Part shown: one piece after another, positions 17,943-28,900 of the stretch | How positions within the stretch are numbered: position 1 is the stretch's first letter | Layout: every line of letters begins with the position of its first letter | DNA from: Alphaproteobacteria bacterium | GTDB taxonomy: Bacteria > Pseudomonadota > Alphaproteobacteria > Micavibrionales > Micavibrionaceae | Length of the DNA stretch: 37,678 nt | Direction of reading: 5' to 3' | NCBI GenBank assembly: GCA_027482195.1 | Contig: JAIXWE010000018.1 | Coordinates: forward strand, 1 to 37,678 | Made by a program: the position numbers and the translations under genes | Notes under the pieces: generated by a model | What the model was told of the DNA's origin: nothing | Databases searched by the model: none | The model's input: only the letters and a program-made list of their open reading frames with translations

Positions 17943-17985
17943 AAGACCCGGATCTGTCCTCCACAGATCTGGGTCTTTTCTTTTT
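17943..17985 (+). terminator. Strong intrinsic terminator after the GGDEF gene
   Basis: Arms 17943-17957 and 17963-17977 form a 15-pair stem (AAGACCCGGATCTGT with ACAGATCTGGGTCTT, one G-U pair) around a CCTCC loop. The stem is followed by TTCTTTTT. It ends the plus-strand cyclase transcript just before the convergent aspS stop at 17989. There is no T run on the minus-strand side, so it serves mainly one direction. Confidence 0.9.
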
Positions 17986-17988
17986 GGG

Positions 17989-19797
17989 TTAAGACGCTTT
18001 GCGTTCCAATTTATCTTTCACGTCCAAACGAATGTGAAGATCTTTCAATTGTTGCGCGCTGACTTCGGATGGGGCATTCATCATCGGATCTTCAAACGCA
18101 CCATTCATCACAAAGGCGTAAACTTCACGCAAGTTTGGTTCATGCGCAAGCAACATGACAAGACGATCAACACCAAATGCACACCCGCCATGTGGCGGCG
18201 GGCCGTAACGGAAGGCGTTCAACATGCCGCCGAATTTCGCCTCTAATGCCTCTTTGCTGTATCCCGCAATGGCAAAAGCGCGTTCCATGATATCGGGGCG
18301 ATGATTACGAATAGCGCCAGAGCACAACTCATATCCATTGCATACGCAATCATATTGATACGCCAAAATATCCAATGGGTCTTTGGTGTTTAATACCTCA
18401 AGCCCGCCTTGCGGCATTGAAAAAGGATTGTGAGAAAAGTCGATTTTCTGGGTCTTTTCATCAAATTCATACATCGGGAAATCAACAATCCAACAGAATT
18501 TGAACACGCCTTTTTCACGAATATTCATGTCATCACAAATGCGATCGCGTGCCTTACCTGCCATTTTCGCGGCTGTTTGTTCTTTGTCACACACGAAAAA
18601 TACGGCGTCACCGTCACCGCAATTCATTAATCTGCGCAATTCCTCTTGTGCTGCTTGCGGGATGAATTTTGCAATTGGCCCTTTGCCTTCTGAGGCCTCA
18701 AACAAAACATAACCCAAACCCGGCGCACCTTCGCCGCGCGCCCAATCATTCAACTTGTCAAAGAAACTGCGCGGCTTGTCGGAAACTTTCGGTGCACAAA
18801 TCGCGCGCACCACGCCGCCTTTTTCAAGAACAGCTTTGAACGCGTTAAACGTGACATCATCGCGTTTGAAAATTTCCGTGACATCACGAATTTCCAAAGG
18901 ATTGCGCAAATCTGGTTTATCGGATCCAAAGCGCATCATCGCATCTTTATAGGTCAAGCGCGGCCACGGCCAGTTGGTCACACTGTGTGAAACACCTGTG
19001 TAATCATTATATTTTGTGAACAGCTCACCAATCACGGGTTCCATTGTTGCAAAGACATCTTCTTGGGTAACGAATGACATCTCCATATCAAGTTGGTAAA
19101 ACTCCGCCAAACGATCGGCACGGCCATCTTCATCCCGAAAACATGGCGCAATTTGAAAATAACGATCAAAGCCAGAGACCATCAAAAGTTGCTTAAATTG
19201 CTGTGGCGCTTGGGGGAGAGCGTAAAACTTTCCCGGATGAATGCGTGATGCCACCAAGAAATCGCGCGCGCCTTCGGGTGATGAGGCGGTCAAGATGGGT
19301 GTGTTAAATTCTTGAAATCCTTGCGCCCACATGGCTTCGCGCAAATGACGAATGACATTGTTGCGTAAACGCACGCGGCCATGCATGCCCGGACGGCGCA
19401 AATCAAGATAACGGTAACGCAAACGAATATCTTCACCGGCTTGGTCTTCCTCCGCCACCTGGAACGGAATGACATCAGCTTGCGTTTGCAAAATGGCGTG
19501 GGTGACATAAACCTCAATCGCACCGGTCGGAATTTTCGTGTTCGCCGTATCATTCGGGCGGGGGCGCACCGTGCCATCAATGGTCAAGACCGATTCGTTG
19601 CGCCACTGTGATGCTTGCTCCAAAAGGGGGGAATCTTGGTCGATCACACATTGGGTAACACCATGCGTGTCGCGTAAATCAATGAATAAAACGCCGCCAT
19701 GATCGCGAATTTTTTGAATCCAGCCCGAGAGGCGGACATTTTGCCCCGCGTGATCGGCGCGTAAATCAGAACAAGTGTGGGTACGGTATTGGTGCAT
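17989..19797 (-). CDS. aspS: Aspartyl-tRNA synthetase (probably Asp/Asn type)
   Basis: A 602-residue class II bacterial-type AspRS that charges tRNA-Asp. It has an N-terminal OB-fold anticodon domain ([21 protein letters not shown]), motif 2 ([23 protein letters not shown]), a GAD-type insertion and motif 3 ([11 protein letters not shown]). His33 in RDHGGV matches the histidine typical of non-discriminating AspRS that also charge tRNA-Asn; such enzymes need GatCAB. The second signature position (PEGT in characterised cases) reads PNDT. The start follows AAAGGAAAG, and a TATAAC at 19826-19831 may be its -10 box. It is divergent from rnd. Confidence 0.97.
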   Translation of the reverse strand: MHQYRTHTCSDLRADHAGQNVRLSGWIQKIRDHGGVLFIDLRDTHGVTQCVIDQDSPLLEQASQWRNESVLTIDGTVRPRPNDTANTKIPTGAIEVYVTHAILQTQADVIPFQVAEEDQAGEDIRLRYRYLDLRRPGMHGRVRLRNNVIRHLREAMWAQGFQEFNTPILTASSPEGARDFLVASRIHPGKFYALPQAPQQFKQLLMVSGFDRYFQIAPCFRDEDGRADRLAEFYQLDMEMSFVTQEDVFATMEPVIGELFTKYNDYTGVSHSVTNWPWPRLTYKDAMMRFGSDKPDLRNPLEIRDVTEIFKRDDVTFNAFKAVLEKGGVVRAICAPKVSDKPRSFFDKLNDWARGEGAPGLGYVLFEASEGKGPIAKFIPQAAQEELRRLMNCGDGDAVFFVCDKEQTAAKMAGKARDRICDDMNIREKGVFKFCWIVDFPMYEFDEKTQKIDFSHNPFSMPQGGLEVLNTKDPLDILAYQYDCVCNGYELCSGAIRNHRPDIMERAFAIAGYSKEALEAKFGGMLNAFRYGPPPHGGCAFGVDRLVMLLAHEPNLREVYAFVMNGAFEDPMMNAPSEVSAQQLKDLHIRLDVKDKLERKAS

Positions 19798-19863
19798 CTT
19801 GCTTTCCTTTGTATCTTCTGGTCAGGTTATAGCAGTGTTTGCACTTCAAAAAAAAGACTTTTC

Positions 19864-21060
19864 ATGACCCTGATTACCACAAATGCCGCTTTAAAATCCT
19901 TATGCGCCACCCTGAAAGACGCCCCTTTTGTCACGGTGGATACGGAATTTTTGCGCGATAAAACCTATTACGCGAAATTATGCCTTCTGCAACTCTCTGG
20001 CCCGGATAAAAACGCCTTCGCCATTGATGTCTTAAGCAAGGACGAAGACCTCGACCTGACCCCCGTGTGGGATCTTTTGTGCCACACACCGAATTTGAAA
20101 GTTTTCCACGCGGCGCGCCAAGATTTGGAAATCATTTATCAAATGTCCGGTCATATCGTGCACCCTCTTTTTGATACGCAAGTTGCGGCAATGGTGTGCG
20201 GGTATGGGGATCAAATTGGTTACGATTCCTTGGTCATGGAAGTGACGGGTGAGAGGCCCGATAAATCATCCCAATTCACGGATTGGTCTTATCGCCCTCT
20301 CTCCGCGCGGCAAATGACCTATGCCCTCAATGATGTGATTCACCTTGTTGACATTTACGTGATGCTTCAGAAAAAATTGGAACAGAGCAAACGCGAAAGC
20401 TGGGTGCGGGAGGAGATGGAATATCTGACCGATCCAAACATTTACACCATCATTCCCGATCAATCCTGGGAGCGTTTGAAAATTCGCAGCGCAAAACCAA
20501 AAGATATGGCCGTGATCAAGGCGTTATCAAGCTGGCGCGAGCATGAAGCGCAACGCCGCGATGTGCCGCGCGCGCGTATTTTAAAGGATGAAACGCTTCT
20601 TGATCTTGGCTATCAAAAACCGCGCACACCAGAAGACCTTACGCGTATTCGTGGCATAAGCGCGGACATGGCCCAAGGAAAATTCGGCACAGCACTTTTA
20701 AATGTGATTGAAACTGGCCTCAACATGCCAAGCGGCGACATTCCCATCTTGCCGGAGAAAAACCCCTTGCCGCAAAAATTGGCTCCGGTTCTTGAGATGT
20801 TAAAAATGTTGTTACGCATTCAAGCCGCACAACATGATGTCGTGGCACGTTTGATTGCCGATAATGATGATCTTGAATCTTTTGTTCGCAACCCCGGGAA
20901 TAAAAATATTTCTTTTCTTCATGGATGGCGTTTTGATGTGTTTGGCCATGCGGCAACCGCGATGGTTGCGGGAAAAATTGCGCTGAGACTTTTGAATAAT
21001 CAACTTACTTTGATGACTCTGCAAGACGCGTCATCACCTGACGCAAAAGTGGAATTGTAA
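19864..21060 (+). CDS. rnd: Ribonuclease D
   Basis: A 398-residue 3'-to-5' exoribonuclease of the DEDDy type that trims tRNA and other small RNA precursors. The catalytic residues are Asp26 and Glu28 (VDTEF), Asp87 (ARQDLE), and Tyr153/Asp157 (YALND). An HRDC helical domain (about residues 225-300, containing WREHEAQRRDVPRARIL) follows. The start at 19864 gives the family N-terminus; upstream in-frame codons run into the aspS leader. Only a weak ribosome site is seen. Its last 56 bases overlap the convergent end of hdaA. Confidence 0.94.
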   Translation: MTLITTNAALKSLCATLKDAPFVTVDTEFLRDKTYYAKLCLLQLSGPDKNAFAIDVLSKDEDLDLTPVWDLLCHTPNLKVFHAARQDLEIIYQMSGHIVHPLFDTQVAAMVCGYGDQIGYDSLVMEVTGERPDKSSQFTDWSYRPLSARQMTYALNDVIHLVDIYVMLQKKLEQSKRESWVREEMEYLTDPNIYTIIPDQSWERLKIRSAKPKDMAVIKALSSWREHEAQRRDVPRARILKDETLLDLGYQKPRTPEDLTRIRGISADMAQGKFGTALLNVIETGLNMPSGDIPILPEKNPLPQKLAPVLEMLKMLLRIQAAQHDVVARLIADNDDLESFVRNPGNKNISFLHGWRFDVFGHAATAMVAGKIALRLLNNQLTLMTLQDASSPDAKVEL

Positions 21061-21706
21061 TTTTCCGCTTATCGGCCAACGATTCTTGGTCCAACATTTC
21101 AACCAATGTTTTCACGGATAAAAATGTCCGCTCCATGCGGTCAAGTGCGTAAAAAACGATCTCGGGCGCGATATCCATGTGGCGATCTGCACACAATTTC
21201 ACCATCACGGCGGCCAAAGTTTGCTCATCAGGTTTGGTGATTTCCAAAATCGGCGCAGCTTGCAAACGTGACGCCAAATGCCCACCATGCGCATAAGTAA
21301 ACTGCGCGGGGTGGGTTTGCATGGTGAGGAAAAGAAAAATATTTCCTTGATGTGCGTGATTGTAAAGATGGAATAATTTTTCTTCCTGTGCCACATCCCC
21401 GATAATAAAATCGGCACGTTCAATCACGAAATTTTTTTGTTGTGAAATCAACTCTTCCAACGGGGCTTCAAAAAACTCTGTGACAGATAAAATACGCGCC
21501 TGTGCGCGGTTTGCCCATAAACTTGCAAGATGATGTTTCCCCGATGCAGGCGGGCCAAATAACGTCACAAGCGGATAACCGCTCCAATCCGGCCAGCGAT
21601 CAATCATGCCAACGGCCATTTGATTGCATGACGCCACCACCAACGAATCTCGCCCGTAAGATGGACGAAATGTGAGATCAAGGGGGATTTGCCGCGCGGC
21701 ACTCAT
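21005..21706 (-). CDS. hdaA: DnaA-related replication regulator HdaA
   Basis: A 233-residue AAA+ protein of the Hda/HdaA type. With the replication clamp it stimulates ATP hydrolysis by DnaA and prevents over-initiation. A clamp-binding motif, QIPLDL (residues 6-11), is at the N-terminus; Walker A is GPPASGKHHL (51-60), the Walker B region FIIGDVAQEE is relaxed, and LASRLQAAPILEI fits the sensor region. The order DUF2066-permease-hdaA next to purMN is typical of alphaproteobacteria. It starts three bases after the permease stop, and its last 56 bases overlap the rnd end in antisense. Confidence 0.9.
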   Translation of the reverse strand: MSAARQIPLDLTFRPSYGRDSLVVASCNQMAVGMIDRWPDWSGYPLVTLFGPPASGKHHLASLWANRAQARILSVTEFFEAPLEELISQQKNFVIERADFIIGDVAQEEKLFHLYNHAHQGNIFLFLTMQTHPAQFTYAHGGHLASRLQAAPILEITKPDEQTLAAVMVKLCADRHMDIAPEIVFYALDRMERTFLSVKTLVEMLDQESLADKRKITIPLLRQVMTRLAESSK

Positions 21707-21709
21707 GGC

Positions 21710-22780
21710 TTATTTTCCATTGTAATATGGGCTTTTTCGGTATTGATCAAGCCCGAAGACGACCAACACGCTGATCACGGCCGCAACCGGCACGGCCAAA
21801 AACATTCCCAACAATCCCAACAATGCGCCGCCCGCCATCAATGCAAAAATAATCCACAAAGGATGAAGCCCGACACTATCTCCCATTAATTTTGGCGTGA
21901 CAAAATTTCCTTCAACAAATTGTCCCACGGCGAAAATGGCACCGATGATCGCAACATACATAAGATCACCACCCGTCTGAAACGCCGCCACCGCCAAACT
22001 TGTGACCAAGCCAATGGTGGAACCAACATAAGGGATGATGGTCAACAGACCCGTTGAAAGACCAATCAGGAATCCGTAATTCAACCCCGCAATCGTGAGA
22101 CTGAGCGCATAGAAAAATCCAAGAAGAAGACACACGGTAATTTGCCCGCGAATAAATCCAGCGATTTTTTCATCAATTTGTACACCCAAACGGCGAATGG
22201 TTTCGCGGTGTTTGCGCGGCAATAAATCATCGACATTCCGATGAATGGACGGCCATTCCATCATCATAAAATAAGCCACAATCGGGATCAGAAGAACAAA
22301 AACGATGAATTTTATAATCGCCTGACCGCCGCTTAAAATTCCGCCCAAAATTCCACCCGCAACAGTTTGACCAAATTGCAAGGTGCGCCCCAAATTATTT
22401 TTGACCAATGTTTGAATTTCATCCGCCGATGGCGTGCCGAACCGTGTTTGTAAATCCGTAATATAAGGACCCAAGAAACTTTGAAGTTGCACAAAATATC
22501 CCGGCAATGCATCAACAAGTCCCATTGCCTCACGCAACAAAATGGGGAGTAAAAGAGCAACGAACAAAACAAACACTGTTACAAAAGCCGCAAGAATGGA
22601 CAACACACTTAAACGGCGTGATAACCCGGCGGCACATAATTTTGTCACGAGAGGATTAAGCAAATAAGCCAAAACTGCGCCAATGACAAAAGGCAAAAGA
22701 ATGGATTGGAAGGCTAAGATAAGAAGAATAAAAAGAACAAAAGCCCCAGCCCAGAATAAAAATTGCGCTTGCAACACCAT
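21710..22780 (-). CDS. AI-2E family (PerM-type) transporter
   Basis: A 356-residue polytopic inner-membrane protein of the AI-2E/PerM family. It has about eight hydrophobic segments, a long soluble segment between helices (about 115-180) and typical motifs: LLPFVIGAVLAYLLNPLV, LLTIIPYVGS and VTPKLMGDSVGLHP. Substrates are varied and mostly unknown; some family members are Na+/H+ antiporters or autoinducer exporters. The start at 22780 (MVLQAQ) is preferred because of AAAGG upstream and because it clears the DUF2066 stop at 22800; a longer frame to 22894 would overlap that gene. Confidence 0.9.
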   Translation of the reverse strand: MVLQAQFLFWAGAFVLFILLILAFQSILLPFVIGAVLAYLLNPLVTKLCAAGLSRRLSVLSILAAFVTVFVLFVALLLPILLREAMGLVDALPGYFVQLQSFLGPYITDLQTRFGTPSADEIQTLVKNNLGRTLQFGQTVAGGILGGILSGGQAIIKFIVFVLLIPIVAYFMMMEWPSIHRNVDDLLPRKHRETIRRLGVQIDEKIAGFIRGQITVCLLLGFFYALSLTIAGLNYGFLIGLSTGLLTIIPYVGSTIGLVTSLAVAAFQTGGDLMYVAIIGAIFAVGQFVEGNFVTPKLMGDSVGLHPLWIIFALMAGGALLGLLGMFLAVPVAAVISVLVVFGLDQYRKSPYYNGK

Positions 22781-22799
22781 GAATAACCTTTCAAAAAAA

Positions 22800-23981
22800 C
22801 TAACGGCCGCGACCGAGATTATAGACATTATCACCCAACGGGATGAGAGTAAAACCCCGTGCCGCAAGGGCAGATTGTAACGATGCCCAATCACTGTAAC
22901 TGACAGTCAAAATTGCTTCATTGCCGCGCAGCGCTGTGATCTTTAAATTCCGAATGGCCGGAATCTCGTTTAAAGCACGCCGCGTGACCAACCAATCATT
23001 CATCGTCGCAAAACGCACATTCAATGTGGCTTGTCCATCTTGAGCTTGATAAGTCTGCGCCGGCATTGTGTTTTGCTCATCTACTGAAAGTGTCTCGGAT
23101 GATTTATCCTCAGTTAATGTTTTTTGTGTTGTATCAGGCGACGAACCGCTCTTCCAATTCGTTTGCAACGCCTCTTCCACTTTTGGCACAGCTGTCTTTA
23201 GCAAATCACCCAAACGCCGCGCATCACCAACCGGAATTTGAAGTGTTTGCGCAAGGGTAAAAATTTTTCCGTCATAATGATAAAGGTCAATATGAAGAGG
23301 TGTTTGCACCGAGGCCCGATCAAATTTTGCAACCGCCACCACAACATCGCGCACATCATACCGCGCCAATAATCTTTTCAACCCAGCCGTGTTTATTTTG
23401 CTCACGTCTTGCACTTCGCGCACATCAAAAATATCGGATGAATCCCCTTTTGGAATCACAATTCCTTGGGAAGACGATTCCCGCCACGCACTGAGCCACG
23501 GGTTTTTATCACGTGCCCATAAGCTGAGAGTTTGATCTTGTTGGAAAAAGGGAAGAAGAACAATCCGTGGATCCGTTTGTGCAATAGTGGCATTTTGAAA
23601 TTCGGGCAAAGGCTCCCGCCCGAAATAATTCCTGACAACGCCTTCTTTGAATCGAAAGACATAGGTTCCGATGTAACGCCGGCGCGATGTTTGCTCCGAC
23701 ACTAATTCAAAATCTTGAACCATGCCCGCTACGCGGTCGGGGGATGGAAGCGGTTTTCCTTCCCGCTCCGCCTCATTTAAAAAACGGGTGCGCAGCATTT
23801 CAAACGCTTTCATCTGCGCTTGGGCAAAGGCTTTTTCCCGTGCGCGCACCGCCGACTCTGAGACCATATCCACCGTGACATCACGCACGATGTAAGGATT
23901 ATCCATGCTTTGTGCGACGGCTCTATGACCTGCGCCCATAATGATCATCACAAAAAGTGAAAAAAGAAAGAAAAGCCGCAC
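22800..23981 (-). CDS. DUF2066 domain protein, probably periplasmic
   Basis: A 393-residue protein with a signal peptide (hydrophobic [14 protein letters not shown], cleavage likely after AVAQ). The mature N-terminus with [16 protein letters not shown], and the YRF-type [12 protein letters not shown] segment, fit DUF2066, a family found upstream of AI-2E-type permease and hdaA genes in alphaproteobacteria. Its function is unknown. The middle is alpha/beta ([22 protein letters not shown]), followed by a Ser/Thr/Gln-rich linker and a C-terminal beta-rich region. It is the first gene of this minus-strand unit, 64 bases from divergent purM. Confidence 0.82.
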   Translation of the reverse strand: MRLFFLFSLFVMIIMGAGHRAVAQSMDNPYIVRDVTVDMVSESAVRAREKAFAQAQMKAFEMLRTRFLNEAEREGKPLPSPDRVAGMVQDFELVSEQTSRRRYIGTYVFRFKEGVVRNYFGREPLPEFQNATIAQTDPRIVLLPFFQQDQTLSLWARDKNPWLSAWRESSSQGIVIPKGDSSDIFDVREVQDVSKINTAGLKRLLARYDVRDVVVAVAKFDRASVQTPLHIDLYHYDGKIFTLAQTLQIPVGDARRLGDLLKTAVPKVEEALQTNWKSGSSPDTTQKTLTEDKSSETLSVDEQNTMPAQTYQAQDGQATLNVRFATMNDWLVTRRALNEIPAIRNLKITALRGNEAILTVSYSDWASLQSALAARGFTLIPLGDNVYNLGRGR

Positions 23982-24045
23982 GAATGTCTCTTGCCAAAAT
24001 TGGGGTTTATCCCGTTTATATAGCGTGAGAAAGGGACAAATTTCA

Positions 24046-25077
24046 ATGAAGCGAAGTGCGTATCATCAAGCGGGCGTTGATATTGCCGCCGGAAACACCC
24101 TGGTTGAACGGATCAAACCTTTGGCCAAGGCAACGGCACGCGCGGGCTCCATGGGGGGCTTGGGTGGATTTGGGGCTTTTTTTGACCCAAAAGCGGCGGG
24201 GTTTCATGACCCGGTTCTGGTGGCCGCAACGGATGGCGTTGGCACAAAATTGCGCGTGGCGATTGACGCCAAAATTTTTAACACGGTGGGCATCGATTTG
24301 GTTGCCATGTGTGTGAATGATTTGATTGTTCAGGGGGCCGAACCACTTTTCTTTCTCGATTATTTTGCAACTGGCAAATTGGACGTCGATCACGCCGCCG
24401 ATGTTATTCAAGGTATCGCGCAAGGATGTCATGAATCGGGCTGTGCCCTCATTGGTGGTGAGACGGCAGAAATGCCCGGCATGTATATGCATGATGATTT
24501 TGATCTTGCCGGTTTTGCCGTGGGTGCAGTGGAACGTGATCACATTCTTACCGGCGCGGATATTCAAGACGGAGATTGCGTCTTGGGCTTAGCCTCTTCC
24601 GGGCTTCATTCCAACGGATTTTCATTGGTGCGGCATGTGATGGCACAGCATGAAATTTCTTACGACTCCCCCGCACCTTTTTCAAAAAATCAAACTATTT
24701 CTGAAGTCTTGTTAACACCGACCATGCTTTATGTGCGCCCTCTTCTTCCCTTACTCAAAGCAAAGATGATCAAAGGTTTGGCGCATATTACGGGCGGCGG
24801 GTTGTTGGAAAATATTCCGCGCATTTTGCCCGACGGGCTCATGGTTGAAATTCAAAAAAATGCATGGAATATGCCCCCGGTTTTTACATGGCTTCAAGAG
24901 TTGGGGAATTTGACACAAGATGACATGCACCGCACCTTTAATTGCGGAATCGGCATGGTGATTATTTGTGACCCATCACAAAAAGAAAACCTGATGACCC
25001 TGTTAAAAGATACAGCCGTTTTTGAAATTGGCCGTGTCACGCATCACCAAAGCGGGGAGCGTGTGATCATCGCATGA
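24046..25077 (+). CDS. purM: Phosphoribosylformylglycinamidine cyclo-ligase
   Basis: A 343-residue ATP-dependent cyclo-ligase of purine synthesis (FGAM to AIR). Family motifs are the N-terminal [12 protein letters not shown], the glycine-rich [42 protein letters not shown], and [10 protein letters not shown]. The start at 24046 has AAAGGGA upstream; an in-frame ATG at 23941 lies inside the divergent DUF2066 gene. A possible promoter is TTGCCA (23991-23996) with TTTATA (24015-24020). It overlaps purN by four bases. Confidence 0.97.
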   Translation: MKRSAYHQAGVDIAAGNTLVERIKPLAKATARAGSMGGLGGFGAFFDPKAAGFHDPVLVAATDGVGTKLRVAIDAKIFNTVGIDLVAMCVNDLIVQGAEPLFFLDYFATGKLDVDHAADVIQGIAQGCHESGCALIGGETAEMPGMYMHDDFDLAGFAVGAVERDHILTGADIQDGDCVLGLASSGLHSNGFSLVRHVMAQHEISYDSPAPFSKNQTISEVLLTPTMLYVRPLLPLLKAKMIKGLAHITGGGLLENIPRILPDGLMVEIQKNAWNMPPVFTWLQELGNLTQDDMHRTFNCGIGMVIICDPSQKENLMTLLKDTAVFEIGRVTHHQSGERVIIA

Positions 25078-25685
25078 CGCTCAATCTCGCGGTGCTTATT
25101 TCCGGATCGGGGAGCAACCTCAAAGCAATTTTAAATGCGTGTGAAGATCAAAACTTTCCCGCAAAGGTGCGCGTGGTCATCAGCAATAAGGAAGACGCAA
25201 AAGGCCTTGCCCATGCGGCAGATCATAAAATTCCACATCATGTAGTTGATCACAAAAATTTTGCAACGCGTGATGATTTTGACAATGCCCTTCATGAAAT
25301 TCTCACAACATACCCGGTTGATGTTATATGCCTTGCGGGGTTTATGCGTGTTTTGGGGGCGACGTTTATTTCCCATTGGGCGGGGTGCATTCTCAATATC
25401 CACCCGTCACTTTTGCCCCTGTATAAGGGGCTTCACACTCATCAACGCGTGATCGCAGATGGTGAAAAATTCAGTGGTTGTTCCGTTCACTTTGTAACAC
25501 CCGGCCTTGATGATGGCCCGGTGATCTTACAAAAAACGGTGCCGGTTCTTAGCGATGACACGCCGGAGATTTTAGCCGCGCGGATTTTAAAAGAAGAACA
25601 TCGCGCCTACCCCGAAGCACTTCGTTTATTGGCTGAAGGTCGTGTGTGCTTCACCCCGCACGGCACGGTTGAAATTAAAAACTGA
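25074..25685 (+). CDS. purN: Phosphoribosylglycinamide formyltransferase
   Basis: A 203-residue folate-dependent GAR transformylase of purine synthesis. [14 protein letters not shown] marks the nucleotide-binding start. The catalytic residues are Asn108 and His110 in [14 protein letters not shown], and Asp146 in GLDDGPVI. It is translationally coupled to purM through an ATGA overlap. Confidence 0.97.
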   Translation: MTLNLAVLISGSGSNLKAILNACEDQNFPAKVRVVISNKEDAKGLAHAADHKIPHHVVDHKNFATRDDFDNALHEILTTYPVDVICLAGFMRVLGATFISHWAGCILNIHPSLLPLYKGLHTHQRVIADGEKFSGCSVHFVTPGLDDGPVILQKTVPVLSDDTPEILAARILKEEHRAYPEALRLLAEGRVCFTPHGTVEIKN

Positions 25686-25727
25686 TTTTTGTAAGATTTC
25701 AAAAAATGATATGAGGTTTTATTTTCC

Positions 25728-25874
25728 ATGGCACAATCATCACACCCGATCCCTCCTGATCCTCAGGCCATTTCACGCGCCCACTCCGATTGGAACAGCT
25801 TCACGCGTTTCAGCAGCTACGCCATTATCGGGGTGATCGCCATTTTAATCTTGATGGCTGTATTTCTTCTGTAA
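25728..25874 (+). CDS. Small membrane protein like aa3 cytochrome oxidase subunit IV
   Basis: A 48-residue protein: a proline-rich start, then AHSDWNSFTRFSSY leading into one hydrophobic helix (IIGVIAILILMAVFLL). This pattern (His, aromatic, short polar segment, a helix ending in LILMAxFL) is that of the bacterial aa3-type cytochrome c oxidase subunit IV family, tiny proteins that pack against the oxidase core. No oxidase genes are nearby, so the assignment rests on this short pattern. The ATG is 42 bases after the purN stop, with TGAGG upstream. Confidence 0.6.
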   Translation: MAQSSHPIPPDPQAISRAHSDWNSFTRFSSYAIIGVIAILILMAVFLL

Positions 25875-25991
25875 AATACACTCATAAAGACGCATAAATA
25901 TAAGTACAGATTTATCCCTTTCTTAAGTTTTCTCGGCGATTCTGATGGGATCAAGGGGCGTTTGCGCGCCCTCTAACCGTGCGAGAATTTC

Positions 25992-28900
25992 ATGCGCCTT
26001 TCGCGTTCGTTGCATATTTTTATGATGATCTTTGTTTGGGGGATGCTGTGCGTCATAACCCCCAAAATGTCGCATGCCGATGACAGCGTTTTAAATCCGG
26101 CGTTGCTCAGCAATGAAAAAGCCGAAGTGAACCTCAAACGCCATCTTTATGTCATTCCGGACACGCAACGCAATTTAAATTTCCGCAGCATTATCTTCCG
26201 GCTGAATGATGGAAGTTTAATGCGCCACCGTGTTGCAGAAGATGTTTTGCGCCTTCCCGAAGATGGAACACCCATATGGGTGGTGATCCCGATCCAAAAT
26301 CAAAGTGCAGCTGAGTATTGGACACTTGATTTCGGCGGCGCCATGAATGGGCGTTTTGGTTTTCTTTCGCAAGCGATTTTATATTTAAAACAAGGGGAAA
26401 CGGGCCGCACCATTTTCAACGCCAGTGACACCAGCAACAATAACGACATTCGCATTCTGCCCACATCTATCCCCATCCGCCTCACCCAAGGACAAACATC
26501 TTATCTTATTCTTTATGCGCAAGGTGCGGCCAATTCTTTTGTGACGTTAAGTCCGCGCTTTCGCAACACGATCCAACATGTGGAACCGTTAAAACCCCTC
26601 ACCCAAATGGGGAGCTTGTTATTCCTTCTCTCTGCGACCCTGTTGTTATGCAGTTTTTTCTTAAAGCTTGATAAGGCCGCATTATATTTGGGGCTCATGT
26701 GGCTTGTACTTTTTATACATCGGGTTGTGATTGATTCTTACATGTTGATCTCTGGCCCGCTTGGGCTTTATGCGACACCCCTTGTGTGGACGCTTATTCC
26801 GTTATTATTTTTATATGCGCTCACCCATGTTGAATCTGTGAAAGAAAATATTCCAACATCTGTGTTTTGGGGATTGGGGGGGCTCAGCCTTGTATGTATC
26901 GGAATTGGTTTGGGGATGGGCAATATCGACTCGTCTTTGGCGCTCTTTCTCACCTATGGTCCGGTTTTGATTATTGCGACGGCTGTCGCGTTTATCGGCT
27001 GGCCTTTTGTTCTTTTGGGACGCGGGGAAGATGTCGCAAGCTTTGTACTTGTTTCATCCGTCTTTATTTTTTGTGGTGTGTGGATGGCGGCTGAAGTTGT
27101 TGTTGGCTTTAACTCCCTACAAAATCTCAGCGATTTGGTTCCGTGGCTTTTGGCGTTGACTGCACTCGCAAGTGCGCTGTTGCATGTGTGGTTAACAGCA
27201 GATCATAAAATATTTGCACAACAAGCCGCGCAAAATTCCTGGCCTGATCGCGGCTTATCACAAGATGAATCGGATATCCGCACCGTGCGCGAAAATGCCG
27301 AACATAAACGCTTGATGCAAGTTTTGGATCAAGAACGCGCAACCATGCGCGAACTTCAGATTAAAGAAGCAAAACGCGCCGATGAAATGCGGCGTGCGAA
27401 GGAAGCCGCCGACGAAGCCAATCGTGCGAAATCGGCTTTCTTGGCTGTTGTTTCGCATGAAATTCGCACGCCAATGACGGGCATTATGGGCATGGTGCGG
27501 TTATTACAAGAAACGTCTCTCACGCGGGAACAGAAAAATTTTGCTGTGACCATTCAAGATTCCGGTGAAGCCTTGATGGCACTTTTGAATGACATTCTTG
27601 ATTTTGAAAAAATCGAAAGTGGGAAGATGGAGCTTGAACATATTCCATTCGACCTCACACGTTTGTTACAAGGTATTCAAACATTGATGAATGGCCATGC
27701 CGCCAGCAAAAATATTTCCTTAGAACTTCATATGGATCCCGATATTCCAACTTATATGATGGGCGATCCGACAAGGCTGCGCCAGGTACTTTTGAATCTT
27801 GTCAGCAATGCCATTAAGTTCACAGCGCGCGGCAAGGTGCGCATTCACGTCAAAGATGTCACCGCCGCCGATGATAAAACCGGATCTATACGGCAAATTT
27901 ATTTCAGCGTCCAAGATTCCGGCATTGGCATGACCCAAGAGATTCAACGCAAACTTTTCATGCCCTTCGCACAAGCGGATGCAAGTACCGCGCGCAAATA
28001 TGGCGGAACTGGCTTGGGCCTTGCCATTTGCAAACGCCTGATCGAAGCCATGGGCGGATCTATCAGCATCTCAAGCCGCGAGGGCGAAGGCAGCACGTTC
28101 TTCTTCTCACTCAGTCTTGCGGAAGCGGAAAATGACACCGCACACATCCCACCCCCCACTTCGCAAAAAGAAGTTATGGCGGCAATTCCCGCTTTGCGCG
28201 TTTTGGTTGTCGATGATAACGGCATTAATCAAAAAGTTCTCACCTCACTTTTGAACAAACACCATCATGCCGTGACCTGTGCGGCAAATGGCCAAGACGC
28301 ATTAAAAGCTTTGCAAACAATGGCTTTTGATGTGGTGTTGTTGGATGTGGAACTTCCCGATATTTCCGGTGTCGAAGTGACAAACATCATTCGCAATGAT
28401 CCCACCCATCCGGCACATCATTTGCCCATCATCGCGATCACCGGAAATGTTGGAACGGAAGATATTGCGCATTATCGCGCAGCCGGTATGCAAGATGTTC
28501 TGGCCAAACCCGTGACACCCGAAACGCTTCATGATGTTTTGCGCCGCGTGGCCGCGCATGAATTTTCTGATACCGCGCGTGATCAAAGCAAAACATCACT
28601 TGAAACAAATGATCCCGATGAGGTTGATGATTTTGAGAATCTCATCAAAAACATGGAAGACGCTGATCCCGCCCTTGATATGGCGCAGGCCGGAATTACA
28701 CAAGCCACTCTCACCTCCTTGCTGACAAGTTTGGGCAAAGCAACAACGCGTGATCTTTTGCAAGGCTTCTTTGAAAAAGGTGATGAATTGGTGCGCAGTA
28801 TTGGCGTTTGTTATGTTGAAAAAGATCTCGCGGCCTTGGCGGCGCGGGCTCATGAATTGCGCGGCATGGCGGGGAATTTTGGGTTTGATGCGGTTGCCAA

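Noticed and set aside
24043-24567. Minus-strand open frame of 174 codons opposite purM
   Set aside because: purM is conserved through the whole region; this product has no recognisable features or ribosome site.
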